Below are positions 31,384 through 39,696 of a stretch of 45,787 bases of DNA, one piece after another. This DNA is from Candidatus Roizmanbacteria bacterium GW2011_GWC2_34_23 (GTDB lineage: Bacteria > Patescibacteriota > Microgenomatia > UBA1406 > GWC2-37-13), in assembly GCA_000990305.1 (NCBI GenBank), contig LBPR01000007.1, positions 1-45,787 on the forward strand, read 5' to 3'. Position 1 is the first letter of the stretch; each line of letters starts with the position of its first letter. The translations under genes and the position numbers were made by a program. The notes beneath the pieces were generated by a model, which had not been told where the DNA came from, searched no databases, and saw nothing but the letters and a program-made list of their open reading frames with translations.

Positions 31384-31902
31384 TCAATAATTACCCACTT
31401 GCCAAAACCGCTTTTCATACCATAGATAATTTTGTATTCGAGCAAAAGCTTCTTCAAGATCGGCAACGATTTTATTGGCGCCGGCAACGATCAAAACATT
31501 TTTGGCAGCAAAAGGCAGGGCTCCGACCCGACTACCCGAAAAATCAACCGCTACCAACTTACCGTCCTCAGTAATAGCATTGACACTGGCTAAAAAATAA
31601 TCAGTTTCGGTTAAGGCCCTTCTTCTTAGGTCAGACTGTTTTCCATAGTCTTTTTCTTTAAGGATCTTTTCGTGTAAATTTTTCCATTTATGATTACCTG
31701 ATTTTAGTATTTCAGCAAATCCAACCTGTATCAGAGTCGTTGAAGATCCATTCATTATTTTCGAACCTTCAGGGACATTTTTTAATATTTCCTTAAGCGC
31801 CTGTTCCTTATTCTCAACAAAAATGACGTCAATTCCATGATTTTTAAGTGCGCCAATAGTTTTCTCTATTGTTTCATTATTTGGTATTTTTATATAATCC
31901 AT
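31384..31902 (-). CDS. LUD domain protein (YkgG/LutC-like)
   Basis: 172 residues. GSKIMNGSSTTLIQVGF and SVNAITEDGKLVAVDFSGSRVGALPFAAKNVLIVAGANKIV patterns (landmarks Ser54, Asp112, Gly130) identify the LUD fold. Relatives take part in lactate utilisation (LutB/LutC) or are of unknown function; no lutA/B partner is present, so the role is open. -10-like TAGTAT before the ATG. Confidence 0.85.
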   Translation of the reverse strand: MDYIKIPNNETIEKTIGALKNHGIDVIFVENKEQALKEILKNVPEGSKIMNGSSTTLIQVGFAEILKSGNHKWKNLHEKILKEKDYGKQSDLRRRALTETDYFLASVNAITEDGKLVAVDFSGSRVGALPFAAKNVLIVAGANKIVADLEEAFARIQNYLWYEKRFWQVGNY

Positions 31903-31948
31903 GCCTGTATACTAACAAACTTATAATTTATTTGCATTAAGACTGTTT

Positions 31949-32003
31949 ATCATCCCCGTGCTTTGCCAGCCGTAGTCTTGACAAAGGCTGGAAGACGGGG
32001 ATC
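31949..32003 (-). terminator. Hairpin after the HAD-like gene
   Basis: Arms ATCCCCGTGCTTTGCCAGCC and its near complement ending AAGGCTGGAAGACGGGGAT, with a loop holding TAGTCTTGAC. The T-run is weak. It may serve the HAD-like gene on the minus strand or be an extragenic palindrome. Confidence 0.5.
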
Positions 32004-32031
32004 AAGATTAAATATACCTTTTTATTATATA

Positions 32032-32544
32032 TTAATGTGTTTTTAATTGACCCAAATTGTCCGGCAAGTGGTCTATTCCGCTAAATTCTTTAACTGTTAT
32101 TGAATGCACTTTTGCTTTAGCATCGCGGCTCATATGGGTATATGTCATTTTTTGCTTTCCACCAATACTTTCACAATCGTCCTCAATAAGAATATCTGGC
32201 ATTAGTTTTTCGGCAACATCTTTATAGTCCTCACCTTGTTGACGATATAACAAATTCTGGGAGTCTGGGAAACCATATTTTTGTAAAACATTCCCGATTG
32301 CTTCAATTTCACTTTTAACTCGTCGTGAAGAAAGGTAAAAAATAGTTGCTCCTTGTTTTTTCCATTTTTTAATTTTTTCTACGGCATTATAAACAGGAAT
32401 ATAACTTTGATAATTATGAATGCCATCCGGATCATCGATCAAAATTCTAAATTTTTTGCTTTGTTGGACGATTTCTTCACGAATTTTTCCTTTCGCAGAA
32501 CCGGGCATTAAAACTGTTCCCTCGGTGAAGATAAGAATAGTCAT
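32032..32544 (-). CDS. HAD-like protein with degenerate motif I
   Basis: 170 residues. Motif II (ATIFYLSSRR) and motif IV (DILIEDDCES) of the HAD fold are clear. Motif I reads LIFTEGTVL, where DxDGT is expected: the nucleophilic Asp is absent, so phosphatase activity is unlikely. It may bind a phosphorylated ligand or be a structural or regulatory remnant. ATG 32544 is chosen over one 30 bp upstream because TATAAT at 32556-32551 lies 6 bp before it. Confidence 0.65.
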   Translation of the reverse strand: MTILIFTEGTVLMPGSAKGKIREEIVQQSKKFRILIDDPDGIHNYQSYIPVYNAVEKIKKWKKQGATIFYLSSRRVKSEIEAIGNVLQKYGFPDSQNLLYRQQGEDYKDVAEKLMPDILIEDDCESIGGKQKMTYTHMSRDAKAKVHSITVKEFSGIDHLPDNLGQLKTH

Positions 32545-32598
32545 ACGTAAATTATACTGAATTATTTTTCCCACCTCAAAATAAAAAGATTGATGCGC

Positions 32599-33750
32599 CT
32601 AAAATCTATTTTGTTCCTTTTTACTAATAAACTGATTAATATAATCTTTGTACCAAAATTCTCTTCCGTACTCAACATTTTTGTCCCTCTGTTCTAAAAT
32701 ATTGATTTCTACAAGTTTTTTAACTAATTCATTAGCTTGAGGTCGAGATAATCCAGTCCACTCCTCAACTTTTTTAATATTTATAATTGGTAATTTGTAT
32801 AAATTCTCTAATACCGTTAGGGCTGTTTTAGTTCTTCTTCCAAGCATATGAATTTTTCTAACATCACGCTTACTTAATTCATTAATTTTTTTTGACGTTT
32901 CAATTGCCTCATTAGCAATTATTGCAACACCATCAAGAAAAAAATCCAACCATATAGATATGTCACCATTTTCACTATGGTAATTATTTAATGAATCATA
33001 ATAAGATTGTTGATTATTTAAAAAATATTCTGAGAGATACAGAACAGGTCTTTCTAGTACCCCCAATTTACAAAGATAAAAAGTAGTCAATAATCGTCCT
33101 GTTCTTCCATTACCATCTAAAAATGGATGAATAGTTTCAAATTGAGCATGAGCTAAGGCAGCTTTTATTAAAGGTGAATATTCATCTTCTACGTAGAGAA
33201 ATTTTTCAAAATCACCAAGTGATTGAACCATTTCATGAGGTGGAGGTGGGACAAACTTTGCCGTATTTGGAGAACCGCCGCCTATCCAATTTTGAGAAAT
33301 ACGAAAATCGCCGGGAGTTTTTCCAGGAGCATCTATTGTTTCTTCCAATAATACTTTATGAATTTCTCTTATAAACCTTAACGATAATGGAAATGTTTCA
33401 AGTCTTTTTAGACCGTATTCCATGGCTGAGATATAATGTAGGATTCTATCAACATCCTGTGGAAACTTATTCTCAATCTTTGCTTCGCTCTTAATTACAT
33501 CAATAATTGTGGCTTTAGTTCCCTCAATTTCGCTTGAGCGAGCCGCCTCTTTTCTTATATACATAAAAATAAAAAAATCAAGGTCAGGCAGTAATTGAGT
33601 AATTCCATCGAGTTTCCCTAGCATTAAATTAGCTTTTGCGTGTAGTTGTTGGGTCTTTGAATTTAAAGATATTAATTGCCCCGGTGGAAATTTATCCGGA
33701 ACGAATGCCTTATAACCAGCTGGTTGTTGAACAATATGGCCTATTTTCAT
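32599..33750 (-). CDS. Fic family protein with inhibitory helix and wHTH
   Basis: 383 residues. Order: Fic_N region, inhibitory motif SSEIEGT (72-78, the (S/T)xxxE(G/N) type), Fic core HPFLDGNGRTGRLL (His208 to about 221, complete HxFxDGNGRxxR), and a C-terminal winged helix (about 310-370, KVEEWTGLSRPQANELVKKL). It transfers AMP to a protein hydroxyl and is autoinhibited. The wHTH suggests DNA binding, and a three-arm TTAGG operator lies over its promoter (33770-33823). Confidence 0.93.
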   Translation of the reverse strand: MKIGHIVQQPAGYKAFVPDKFPPGQLISLNSKTQQLHAKANLMLGKLDGITQLLPDLDFFIFMYIRKEAARSSEIEGTKATIIDVIKSEAKIENKFPQDVDRILHYISAMEYGLKRLETFPLSLRFIREIHKVLLEETIDAPGKTPGDFRISQNWIGGGSPNTAKFVPPPPHEMVQSLGDFEKFLYVEDEYSPLIKAALAHAQFETIHPFLDGNGRTGRLLTTFYLCKLGVLERPVLYLSEYFLNNQQSYYDSLNNYHSENGDISIWLDFFLDGVAIIANEAIETSKKINELSKRDVRKIHMLGRRTKTALTVLENLYKLPIINIKKVEEWTGLSRPQANELVKKLVEINILEQRDKNVEYGREFWYKDYINQFISKKEQNRF

Positions 33751-33755
33751 AAAAT

Positions 33756-33823
33756 TTTATAACTATTAGATGTTAGGATTGTACCATTAAAACCTAACAT
33801 ATGTCAAGTAGAAGTTAGGTTTT
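33756..33823 (-). promoter_or_regulatory. fic promoter with three TTAGG operator arms
   Basis: Minus strand TTGACA (33807-33802), 18-bp spacer, TACAAT (33783-33778). Operator arms: ATGTTAGG (33770-33777), AAAACCTAACAT (33789-33800) and AGTTAGGTTTT (33813-33823). They alternate in orientation so that either neighbouring pair forms a palindrome. They lie after the -10, within the spacer and above the -35. A second TATAAA sits nearer the ATG. Confidence 0.65.
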
Positions 33824-33894
33824 AGAAATTATCTCATTTTTTCCACCTCGAAATAGAAAGATCAATGAGGTAGGGAACAATAGGTGCGTCGGGT

Positions 33895-35106
33895 TTATTT
33901 TTTAAGAAGAAAATATAAAAATTTATCTACTATATTTCTGATTGTAGCTACTCCTTTAACTTCAGGTGGAGGACCTGATGAAAAATTTTGTGGAGGAGGG
34001 CCTTGATTTTGTTCTGGCGGAGGACCCTGATTTGGGGGCGATTCCCGTCTTTTTTCCGATGGCTCCTGAAAATTTTCTGGAGGACGAAATTCTTCATCAG
34101 GCCGCTTAAATTCAGAGGAACCTTGTGGAGGACCTTGGCCCCGACATTTTTCTGGGTTCCCCTTGCAAAATTTTTCCATATCTTGCGGTTGTATATTTTC
34201 CGGTTTCATATTTTGGGGTTGTCCACCACCAAATTGTTCTTTACATTTCTCGGGATTTTCTTTACATAGTTTTTCCATTTCTTCCCGCTTCACTCCTTCC
34301 GGCGGTTTGTCTCGCTCTCCCTCTTTCCCTTCCGGGCCTGGTCCGAATTTTTGACATTCTGACGAATTTTTTTCACAGTATTCTCTACACGATGATTCGC
34401 TAGTACATCCACCTGGGCCTCGAAATCCTTCTTGCGACGGCCCATCACGGCGTTCCTGGCCTTCAGGCGGTTTAAATTTAGAACATTCATTAAAGTTATC
34501 AGGACTGGAACAAAATGTTTTGCAGGACTCTTCAGAATTACAACCACCTGGACCTCTTTTTTCCTCGCCCCCTTTTAATCCTGTTTGTTTGGCAAACTCC
34601 GAACATTTTTGTCGATTCCCCTCCTGCTCGCAGATTGATTTACAGGTTTGAGGTGAATCACACCCCAGAATTTCTTTTGCTTTCGTAAGAATCTCCTGAT
34701 TTTTTGGACTCAATATTTGCTCTTTCACCAACCCTGTTTTTTTGGCAAAGTTGGTACATTTCTCAAAATTTTCCTCTTTTTCGCATATATTTTTGCACTC
34801 AGTCTCTGAATTACAACCCAACTCTGTTTTTGCATGTATTAATATCTCATCGGTCTTTCGTTCCTCGTAAAATCCTTTTTGTTTAGCGTACTGAATGCAG
34901 GTGTCACGGTGAGTTTCGTCTTCGCAATAGTTGCGGCAGCTTGTGTAATCTGCGCAGTTCCCAAGACTTGCAATAGGATAGGTTACCCCGTATTTTTTAG
35001 CAGCCTCTTCATTTGTAGTCTGACCTTTTATTAAAGAAGGTGAATAGAAAAAGAAAACGGTAAATAATAAAAAAAGAAATAATTGACGGATTGATATGTG
35101 TTTCAT
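33895..35106 (-). CDS. Secreted Cys-rich repeat protein with Pro-rich stalk
   Basis: 403 residues. Signal peptide about 1-29 (hydrophobic LFLFLLFTVFFFYSP). Five repeats of pattern GC-x4-5-C-x3-C-x5-8-C-x2-F starting at about residues 50, 98, 148, 190 and 234, then two half repeats with EKLCKENPEKC and EKFCKGNPEKC. A Pro/Gln/Glu-rich stalk follows, and a short hydrophobic C-terminus may anchor it. Probably an extracytoplasmic, disulfide-bonded surface protein. It is translated behind the 98-residue protein (ATGA overlap, 35103-35106). No named family recognised. Confidence 0.7.
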   Translation of the reverse strand: MKHISIRQLFLFLLFTVFFFYSPSLIKGQTTNEEAAKKYGVTYPIASLGNCADYTSCRNYCEDETHRDTCIQYAKQKGFYEERKTDEILIHAKTELGCNSETECKNICEKEENFEKCTNFAKKTGLVKEQILSPKNQEILTKAKEILGCDSPQTCKSICEQEGNRQKCSEFAKQTGLKGGEEKRGPGGCNSEESCKTFCSSPDNFNECSKFKPPEGQERRDGPSQEGFRGPGGCTSESSCREYCEKNSSECQKFGPGPEGKEGERDKPPEGVKREEMEKLCKENPEKCKEQFGGGQPQNMKPENIQPQDMEKFCKGNPEKCRGQGPPQGSSEFKRPDEEFRPPENFQEPSEKRRESPPNQGPPPEQNQGPPPQNFSSGPPPEVKGVATIRNIVDKFLYFLLKK

Positions 35107-35399
35107 TTTAGATTGTCAAATGGATTGGTATTTTTGGAAAACGGGTTTTGATACTGGGTTTTATCGTTAAACGGATTTTCATATTTTGTCTCAATAGGAA
35201 CATTCATTTTGTTTTCAGCCTGAATGGTTGGTGTTGGAGAAAACGCACTGTTTTTCGTGGTCTGATTTTTTCTTATTATAAAAACAAGTAGACTAGTTAC
35301 TATAATAATAATAAAAATAAATGTCTCAATAAAAAGAATAAGTTTCAAACGACTGGGTTTTGTTGGCTGAGTAACTGGTTGAGTAACGTCATCCACCAT
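35103..35399 (-). CDS. Small single-helix membrane protein with NPF repeats
   Basis: 98 residues. One membrane helix (about 20-43), then a Pro/Thr linker and the repeats YENPFND, YQNPFSK and TNPFDN at the C-terminus, probably outside the cell. No function known. The stop overlaps the ATG of the Cys-rich gene, so the two proteins are likely partners. Confidence 0.6.
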   Translation of the reverse strand: MVDDVTQPVTQPTKPSRLKLILFIETFIFIIIIVTSLLVFIIRKNQTTKNSAFSPTPTIQAENKMNVPIETKYENPFNDKTQYQNPFSKNTNPFDNLK

Positions 35400-35483
35400 A
35401 GTATCACTATTACATAAGTAAACGGAGTTGTCAATTGGTCAAAAGTTGAAAACCAATGCCAAATCTGTTTTACTAAAATTAGA

Positions 35484-36119
35484 ATGAAAACAATCGTTTA
35501 TTATTCAGGGAAAATAGAAACAAAAGGCCGGGAGTGCTTCGTTGGGAATCAAAAAGTCGATTGTCCACAAACAGGTAAATCATTTACTATTGCGGGTGAT
35601 AAACTAAATCTTTTACCACAAATTCCTGTTTTAGAAAAACGCAGCGATCCGATTTTCTTCACAATTCTTCTGGTAATAATTATCTTCTTTTCCGTCTTAG
35701 TTGTATTTAAAATTAAAATTTTTGGCAAAACTTTAGAAGAATACATTAAGCCAATTTGGTATTTTATTCTTATTTCCATCGCGGCGGTCGCCTGGCAGTA
35801 TTTGTTTGGACTAAAGATTGATGATGGCTTAATGTCATTAAAGATTAGTCAGTTGGTTTGGGAAATTTGCATTGCCGCTTCAGCTTATAAATTAATCAAA
35901 ACAGCCAATTTCGGTTATGGCAACTTATTTTTCTTGGCAGTTTTGTATAGCCTAATTATTCATGGCCTAAAAGCAAGTGTCAGATATCTTTTTTACACCA
36001 AAACATTTTTATATTTGTTGGATCGGTTTTTATATGGCAGTCTTTTGGTGATGGTGATTGTTTTTATTGGAGGATCGATGTTTATTTTCTTCAGAAAAAA
36101 AGGGATTATTAAATTTTAA
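35484..36119 (+). CDS. Hypothetical polytopic membrane protein
   Basis: 211 residues. The N-terminal 50 residues have two Cys (GRECFVGNQKVDC) that could form a small loop outside the membrane. Six hydrophobic segments follow. Not recognised. It is divergent from the NPF/Cys-rich pair and convergent with the propeller gene, 1 bp between stops. Possibly another part of the surface system. Confidence 0.55.
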   Translation: MKTIVYYSGKIETKGRECFVGNQKVDCPQTGKSFTIAGDKLNLLPQIPVLEKRSDPIFFTILLVIIIFFSVLVVFKIKIFGKTLEEYIKPIWYFILISIAAVAWQYLFGLKIDDGLMSLKISQLVWEICIAASAYKLIKTANFGYGNLFFLAVLYSLIIHGLKASVRYLFYTKTFLYLLDRFLYGSLLVMVIVFIGGSMFIFFRKKGIIKF

Positions 36120-36120
36120 A

Positions 36121-37914
36121 CTATTGAGCCGAACAGTCTTGAGGACAAGATTGTTTGCTTTCGTTTAAATTCGGTTCGCAAAAATCGTTACCACAAACAG
36201 CTTTGCCCGAGGGAGCGGTTTTTTCTAGCTTAAAAATATTCTTAATGAAATTTAAGATTATTTCCAGCAAACTCGGTTTCCGACCCCCCTGATCTACTAC
36301 TCCAAAATTGGCCATCAGTTGACTTTCCGGGGAAGGCTCAATGATGCTCGAGCAGTTAAAAGTTTTTCCTCGGTCTTGAGAAATATATGTTTCAAAAAAA
36401 TATACCGATCCGCCCGTACCGGCCGCAATATATTTTCCATTTGCCGAGATATCAATTTCTTCCAAGTATTCATTGAAAGGAACTTCAATGCCTGTTTTTT
36501 TGCCGCGGTCAAAAATATAAAGTTTGTTATCCGTTCCGCCTGCCGCAATAAAACTTCCGTCATCAGCAATATCTATTCCTCCCAGGGTAGTATTAACAGT
36601 CCAAGAAGTAATTGGCTGACTTGATTTGCTATCAAAAATATATGCCTGCCCGCCAAAAGTGGCCGCACCGATAAATTTTCCATCAGGTGTAAAATTTAAT
36701 GCTCTTACTGAACTGCCATTTTGCGTTGGGAATTTCCAAACAGGTTCTTTAGAATTTGCCTTAAAAAGAAAGACAGCTCCGGCATCAGATTCGCTGCCAA
36801 CGGCCATTAATGATCCATCAGCGGAATTTTTTGCTCTGTGTACCGGAGAATCACGGGTTAAAGGATCGCTTTTTATAAGTGGTTTATTCGAATCTTTTGA
36901 AAAAAGATAAAATCGCCTGTCCGGACAGCCCGTTGAACCGGTAATAAAACTTCCATCGCTGGAAAGCGAAACATCGTGAAAATTGCCGGATGAATGATAA
37001 CTCCACAAAGGCTTTTCGTTTTTATCGTTCCATAAAATTAAGAGGTTTGAATTTTTATCTGATTCTTCCCCGGCAGTTGCTGCTGCCATATATTTCCCAT
37101 CTTTAGAAATAGCAACGTTATAAGAAGAATTTTGAGCAGTATACATCCAAATGGGTTTTTTACTTGATTTATCAAATAGCGTAACTTTTTCTCCAAATGC
37201 GGCGATTATTTTAGAACCATCTCCTGAAATTGCGACTCCTCCTTTTACATCATCGCCAATTCTGCATTGCTCGCAAGCAAAAGACCAAAGAGGTTCTTTG
37301 GGTTTTTCGGTATCAAAAAGATAAACATGTTTTGAAGTTTTAGCAGCTAAATACTTTCCGTTGTCAGATAAAGAAATTCCTCCAACCCATTCTTTACCGG
37401 TTGAAAAGCTTAAGATTTTTTTACCAGATTGTTTACTGATTACAGCAATTTCATTTTTTTCAAATGCACTTTTGAAAAGAACGGGGCCATTGTCAGGCGA
37501 GTCGATAATTGCATCTCTTGTTTTTCCTAACCCGTTTGACGCTTCAAAATAATAGAAATTTGAGCCTAATTTATTTGGCACATATTTATAAAAGTATTTA
37601 ACGCCTTTTTTATAGTCATTATCTTTGGGATTTGCTTTTTGCATATTGATCATTTGACCGTTAAAATAAATCTTGACATACTCAGGCTTTCGTCCCTCTT
37701 TGTCAAAATAAATTACTGAATATGTGTATCGCTGGCAAACTGGTCCCCAACTTGGGTAAACATGTCCTTCGAGAAGCTGCGGATCATTTTGCGTTTTTGG
37801 AAGTTTTGGAATCATTCCGCTTGGAGTATTTTTATCCTCGGCAAAGATAGAATTGAAAGAAAATAAAGAAAAAATTATGATAAGACTAACAATGATAAAA
37901 TTTCTTACTTTCAT
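36121..37914 (-). CDS. Secreted beta-propeller (WD40/PQQ-like) protein
   Basis: 597 residues. Signal peptide about 1-26 (IIVSLIIIFSLFSFNSIFA). A short domain follows, then about eight propeller blades marked by repeated D.G.YIAA / SDGSFI / SGDGSKI turns, then a hydrophobic helix (LEIILNFIKNIFKL) and a C-terminal Cys module CGNDFCEPNLNESKQSCPQDC-like, which is common at the ends of CPR and archaeal surface proteins. Likely displayed outside; may bind protein or polysaccharide. I chose the ATG at 37914 since the 15 residues before it spoil the signal peptide. Confidence 0.78.
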   Translation of the reverse strand: MKVRNFIIVSLIIIFSLFSFNSIFAEDKNTPSGMIPKLPKTQNDPQLLEGHVYPSWGPVCQRYTYSVIYFDKEGRKPEYVKIYFNGQMINMQKANPKDNDYKKGVKYFYKYVPNKLGSNFYYFEASNGLGKTRDAIIDSPDNGPVLFKSAFEKNEIAVISKQSGKKILSFSTGKEWVGGISLSDNGKYLAAKTSKHVYLFDTEKPKEPLWSFACEQCRIGDDVKGGVAISGDGSKIIAAFGEKVTLFDKSSKKPIWMYTAQNSSYNVAISKDGKYMAAATAGEESDKNSNLLILWNDKNEKPLWSYHSSGNFHDVSLSSDGSFITGSTGCPDRRFYLFSKDSNKPLIKSDPLTRDSPVHRAKNSADGSLMAVGSESDAGAVFLFKANSKEPVWKFPTQNGSSVRALNFTPDGKFIGAATFGGQAYIFDSKSSQPITSWTVNTTLGGIDIADDGSFIAAGGTDNKLYIFDRGKKTGIEVPFNEYLEEIDISANGKYIAAGTGGSVYFFETYISQDRGKTFNCSSIIEPSPESQLMANFGVVDQGGRKPSLLEIILNFIKNIFKLEKTAPSGKAVCGNDFCEPNLNESKQSCPQDCSAQ

Positions 37915-37968
37915 AAAGAGCCTTAATTTAATTGAAGCAGAAAATGGTTTATAAAGCAAGAAGTGAAA

Positions 37969-38277
37969 TTATTTTATCCATTGGGAACGAGAAAGATCAA
38001 CCTTGTTATTTTTGAAAGATACTCCTTCATCAATTAACATTTTTTTCTTTTGAGCAATTCCACCAACTCCCGAATATCCTATTAGTTTTCCATCTGATGC
38101 AACGACCCGATGGCAGGGAACAATCGGAGCATCAGGATTGTTTTTCATGAAAACACCGACGGCTCTTGCAGCTTTTGATTTTCCAGCGAGTTTAGCCAGT
38201 TGTCCATAGGTGGCAACCTTGCCTTTGGGGATATAGCTACAAATTTTATAAACTTTGGTTTTAAAATTACTTTTCAT
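37969..38277 (-). CDS. ogt: Methylated-DNA-cysteine methyltransferase, short form
   Basis: 102 residues, only the C-terminal DNA-binding/active-site domain of O6-alkylguanine-DNA alkyltransferases. PCHRVV with Cys55, the helix GKVATYGQLAKLAG and AARAVGVFM are present. The active Cys is intact, so it is not an ATL-type protein. It removes alkyl groups from guanine in a suicide reaction. TATAAT at 38294-38289, 11 bp before the ATG. Confidence 0.92.
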   Translation of the reverse strand: MKSNFKTKVYKICSYIPKGKVATYGQLAKLAGKSKAARAVGVFMKNNPDAPIVPCHRVVASDGKLIGYSGVGGIAQKKKMLIDEGVSFKNNKVDLSRSQWIK

Positions 38278-38300
38278 ATATAAAGGTAATTATAGTCTGG

Positions 38301-38320
38301 ATTCCCTCCTTCGAGGGAAT
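38301..38320. repeat. ATTCCCTC-cttc-GAGGGAAT hairpin
   Basis: 8-bp arms with a stable CTTC tetraloop, upstream of ogt. Not followed by a T-run, so REP-like. Confidence 0.6.
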
Positions 38321-38428
38321 GACAAATGAATTAATTTTATACTAGGAAAACAGTAAATATTAGCTTTTATAGCTGAAAAAATCAGACTTTTTTGATAAAA
38401 TGTACTTGCTCCTTAAAATATTTGGTTT

Positions 38429-38462
38429 CATTGAAAATTGTAAATTGATAATTGAAAATTAA
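38429..38462. repeat. ATTGATA-type heptamer array
   Basis: Units ATTGAAA, ATTGTAA, ATTGATA, ATTGAAA, ATT just upstream of tRNA-Asn. The region 38321-38464 otherwise shows no gene. Confidence 0.5.
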
Positions 38463-38464
38463 TT

Positions 38465-38540
38465 TCCCCTGTAGCTCAATCGGTAGAGCAGGATCCTGTT
38501 AAGATCAAGGTTAGAGGTTCGAGTCCTCTCGGGGGAGCCA
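38465..38540 (+). tRNA. tRNA-Asn (GTT)
   Basis: Acceptor TCCCCTG/CGGGGGA, D arm GCTC-AATCGGTA-GAGC, anticodon loop CTGTTAA gives GTT, T arm AGAGG-TTCGAGT-CCTCT, and an encoded GCCA end. All arms are sound except a G-A at the top of the anticodon stem, which is common in this tRNA. Confidence 0.95.
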
Positions 38541-38643
38541 GCACTGTTCTTAATATAACCTTTCGTCTCACAGTATTGACAAATACGTCTCATTTTGAAC
38601 CGATTTTACTTCAAAAAGATACAATATATATCTTAAATTGATA

Positions 38644-38680
38644 GTTGACAGTTGACAGTCAACTGTCAACCTGATATAAT
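38644..38680 (+). promoter_or_regulatory. Promoter with TTGACAG operator of the HTH-PRTase gene
   Basis: TTGACA (38652-38657), 17-bp spacer, TATAAT (38675-38680), 8 bp before the ATG: near-consensus and leaderless. GTTGACAGTT (38644-38653) and AACTGTCAAC (38661-38670) form a 10-bp inverted repeat across the -35. A second, inner pair GTTGACAG/CTGTCAAC overlaps it. This is a typical place for autorepression. Confidence 0.75.
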
Positions 38681-38688
38681 ACTTCCAT

Positions 38689-39630
38689 ATGGTTACAAAC
38701 AAGCAAGTTACGTCGAAACAACTGGCTAAATATCTGGGTATATCCAGGCAGGCCTTGTTTAAACATTTGCCCAAGCTACTTGAAGAAGGCAAGATTGGTA
38801 AAATAGGAAGACCTCCGGTTGTATATTATTTTATTAAAGATCAAATAGTTTCAACTATAAAATCTCAAGATAATCAAATAGAATCTCAAATTATTGAAAA
38901 AAATTATTTGATAATTACTCCGACTGGAGAAAAATTGATAGGAATGGAAGGTTTTAAGTATTGGTGTGATAAAAATAAACTACCTCTAATAAAAACGATT
39001 ACAGAATATGAAAAAACCTTTCAAAAATATGATAAATATAAAAAGGCTGGCTTGATTGATGGAACTTATAAATTAAAACACAGTTTCGATAAAGTCTATG
39101 TAAATAAAATATTTTATCTTGATTTTTATAGTATTGAGAGATTTGGTAAAACTAAGCTAGGTTGGATGCTTCTTTATGCTAAACAGAGTCAAAATAAAAT
39201 TTTGATTAAAGAAATCTGTGAAAGCATTCAAAAAAAAATTAACGAACTTTTGGTTAAATATAATATTAACGCTGTGAGTTTTGTACCGCCTACGGTTAAA
39301 AGAGAAATACAACTGATGGCAGAAATAGAAAATAATTTGAATATCCATCTACCGATTATTAATCTGCAAAAAATTAAAACGGATTTGATAGTTCCTCAAA
39401 AGACGCTCAGTAAGATTGAAGATAGAGTTGAAAATGCCAGACAAACAATTATGGTAAACAATACTAGAAGCTATGACAATATTCTTTTAATTGATGACGC
39501 AATCGGTTCAGGAGCAACTATAAATGAAACAGCTAAAAAAATTCGAGAGAAAAAAATAGCAAAGAATAGAATTTATGGTTTGGCAATTACAGGGAGTTTT
39601 AAAGGTTTTGAAATAATAAGTGAAGTTTGA
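38689..39630 (+). CDS. wHTH-phosphoribosyltransferase regulator
   Basis: 313 residues. The N-terminal winged helix (about 5-50) has TSKQLAKYLGISRQALFKHLPKL as recognition region and a wing GKIGRPPVVYY. A middle domain of about 130 residues is unassigned. The C-terminal half is a type I PRTase with ILLIDDAIGSGATINETAKKIR (about 265-286), the PRPP loop. B. subtilis PurR has the same order of functions (wHTH plus PRTase fold), but the middle is unlike it. Probably a repressor sensing PRPP or a nucleotide, acting at its own palindromic promoter. Confidence 0.7.
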   Translation: MVTNKQVTSKQLAKYLGISRQALFKHLPKLLEEGKIGKIGRPPVVYYFIKDQIVSTIKSQDNQIESQIIEKNYLIITPTGEKLIGMEGFKYWCDKNKLPLIKTITEYEKTFQKYDKYKKAGLIDGTYKLKHSFDKVYVNKIFYLDFYSIERFGKTKLGWMLLYAKQSQNKILIKEICESIQKKINELLVKYNINAVSFVPPTVKREIQLMAEIENNLNIHLPIINLQKIKTDLIVPQKTLSKIEDRVENARQTIMVNNTRSYDNILLIDDAIGSGATINETAKKIREKKIAKNRIYGLAITGSFKGFEIISEV

Positions 39631-39696
39631 GTAAATTCAAGTAATTGGAAGCAAGGCACATTTAAAAACTATTTTTTAGCAGTATAATAAAAATAT

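Noticed and set aside
33895-35106. Cys-rich protein as metallothionein or ferredoxin
   Set aside because: It has a signal peptide and regular spaced Cys in long repeats, which fits disulfides outside the cell, not metal clusters.
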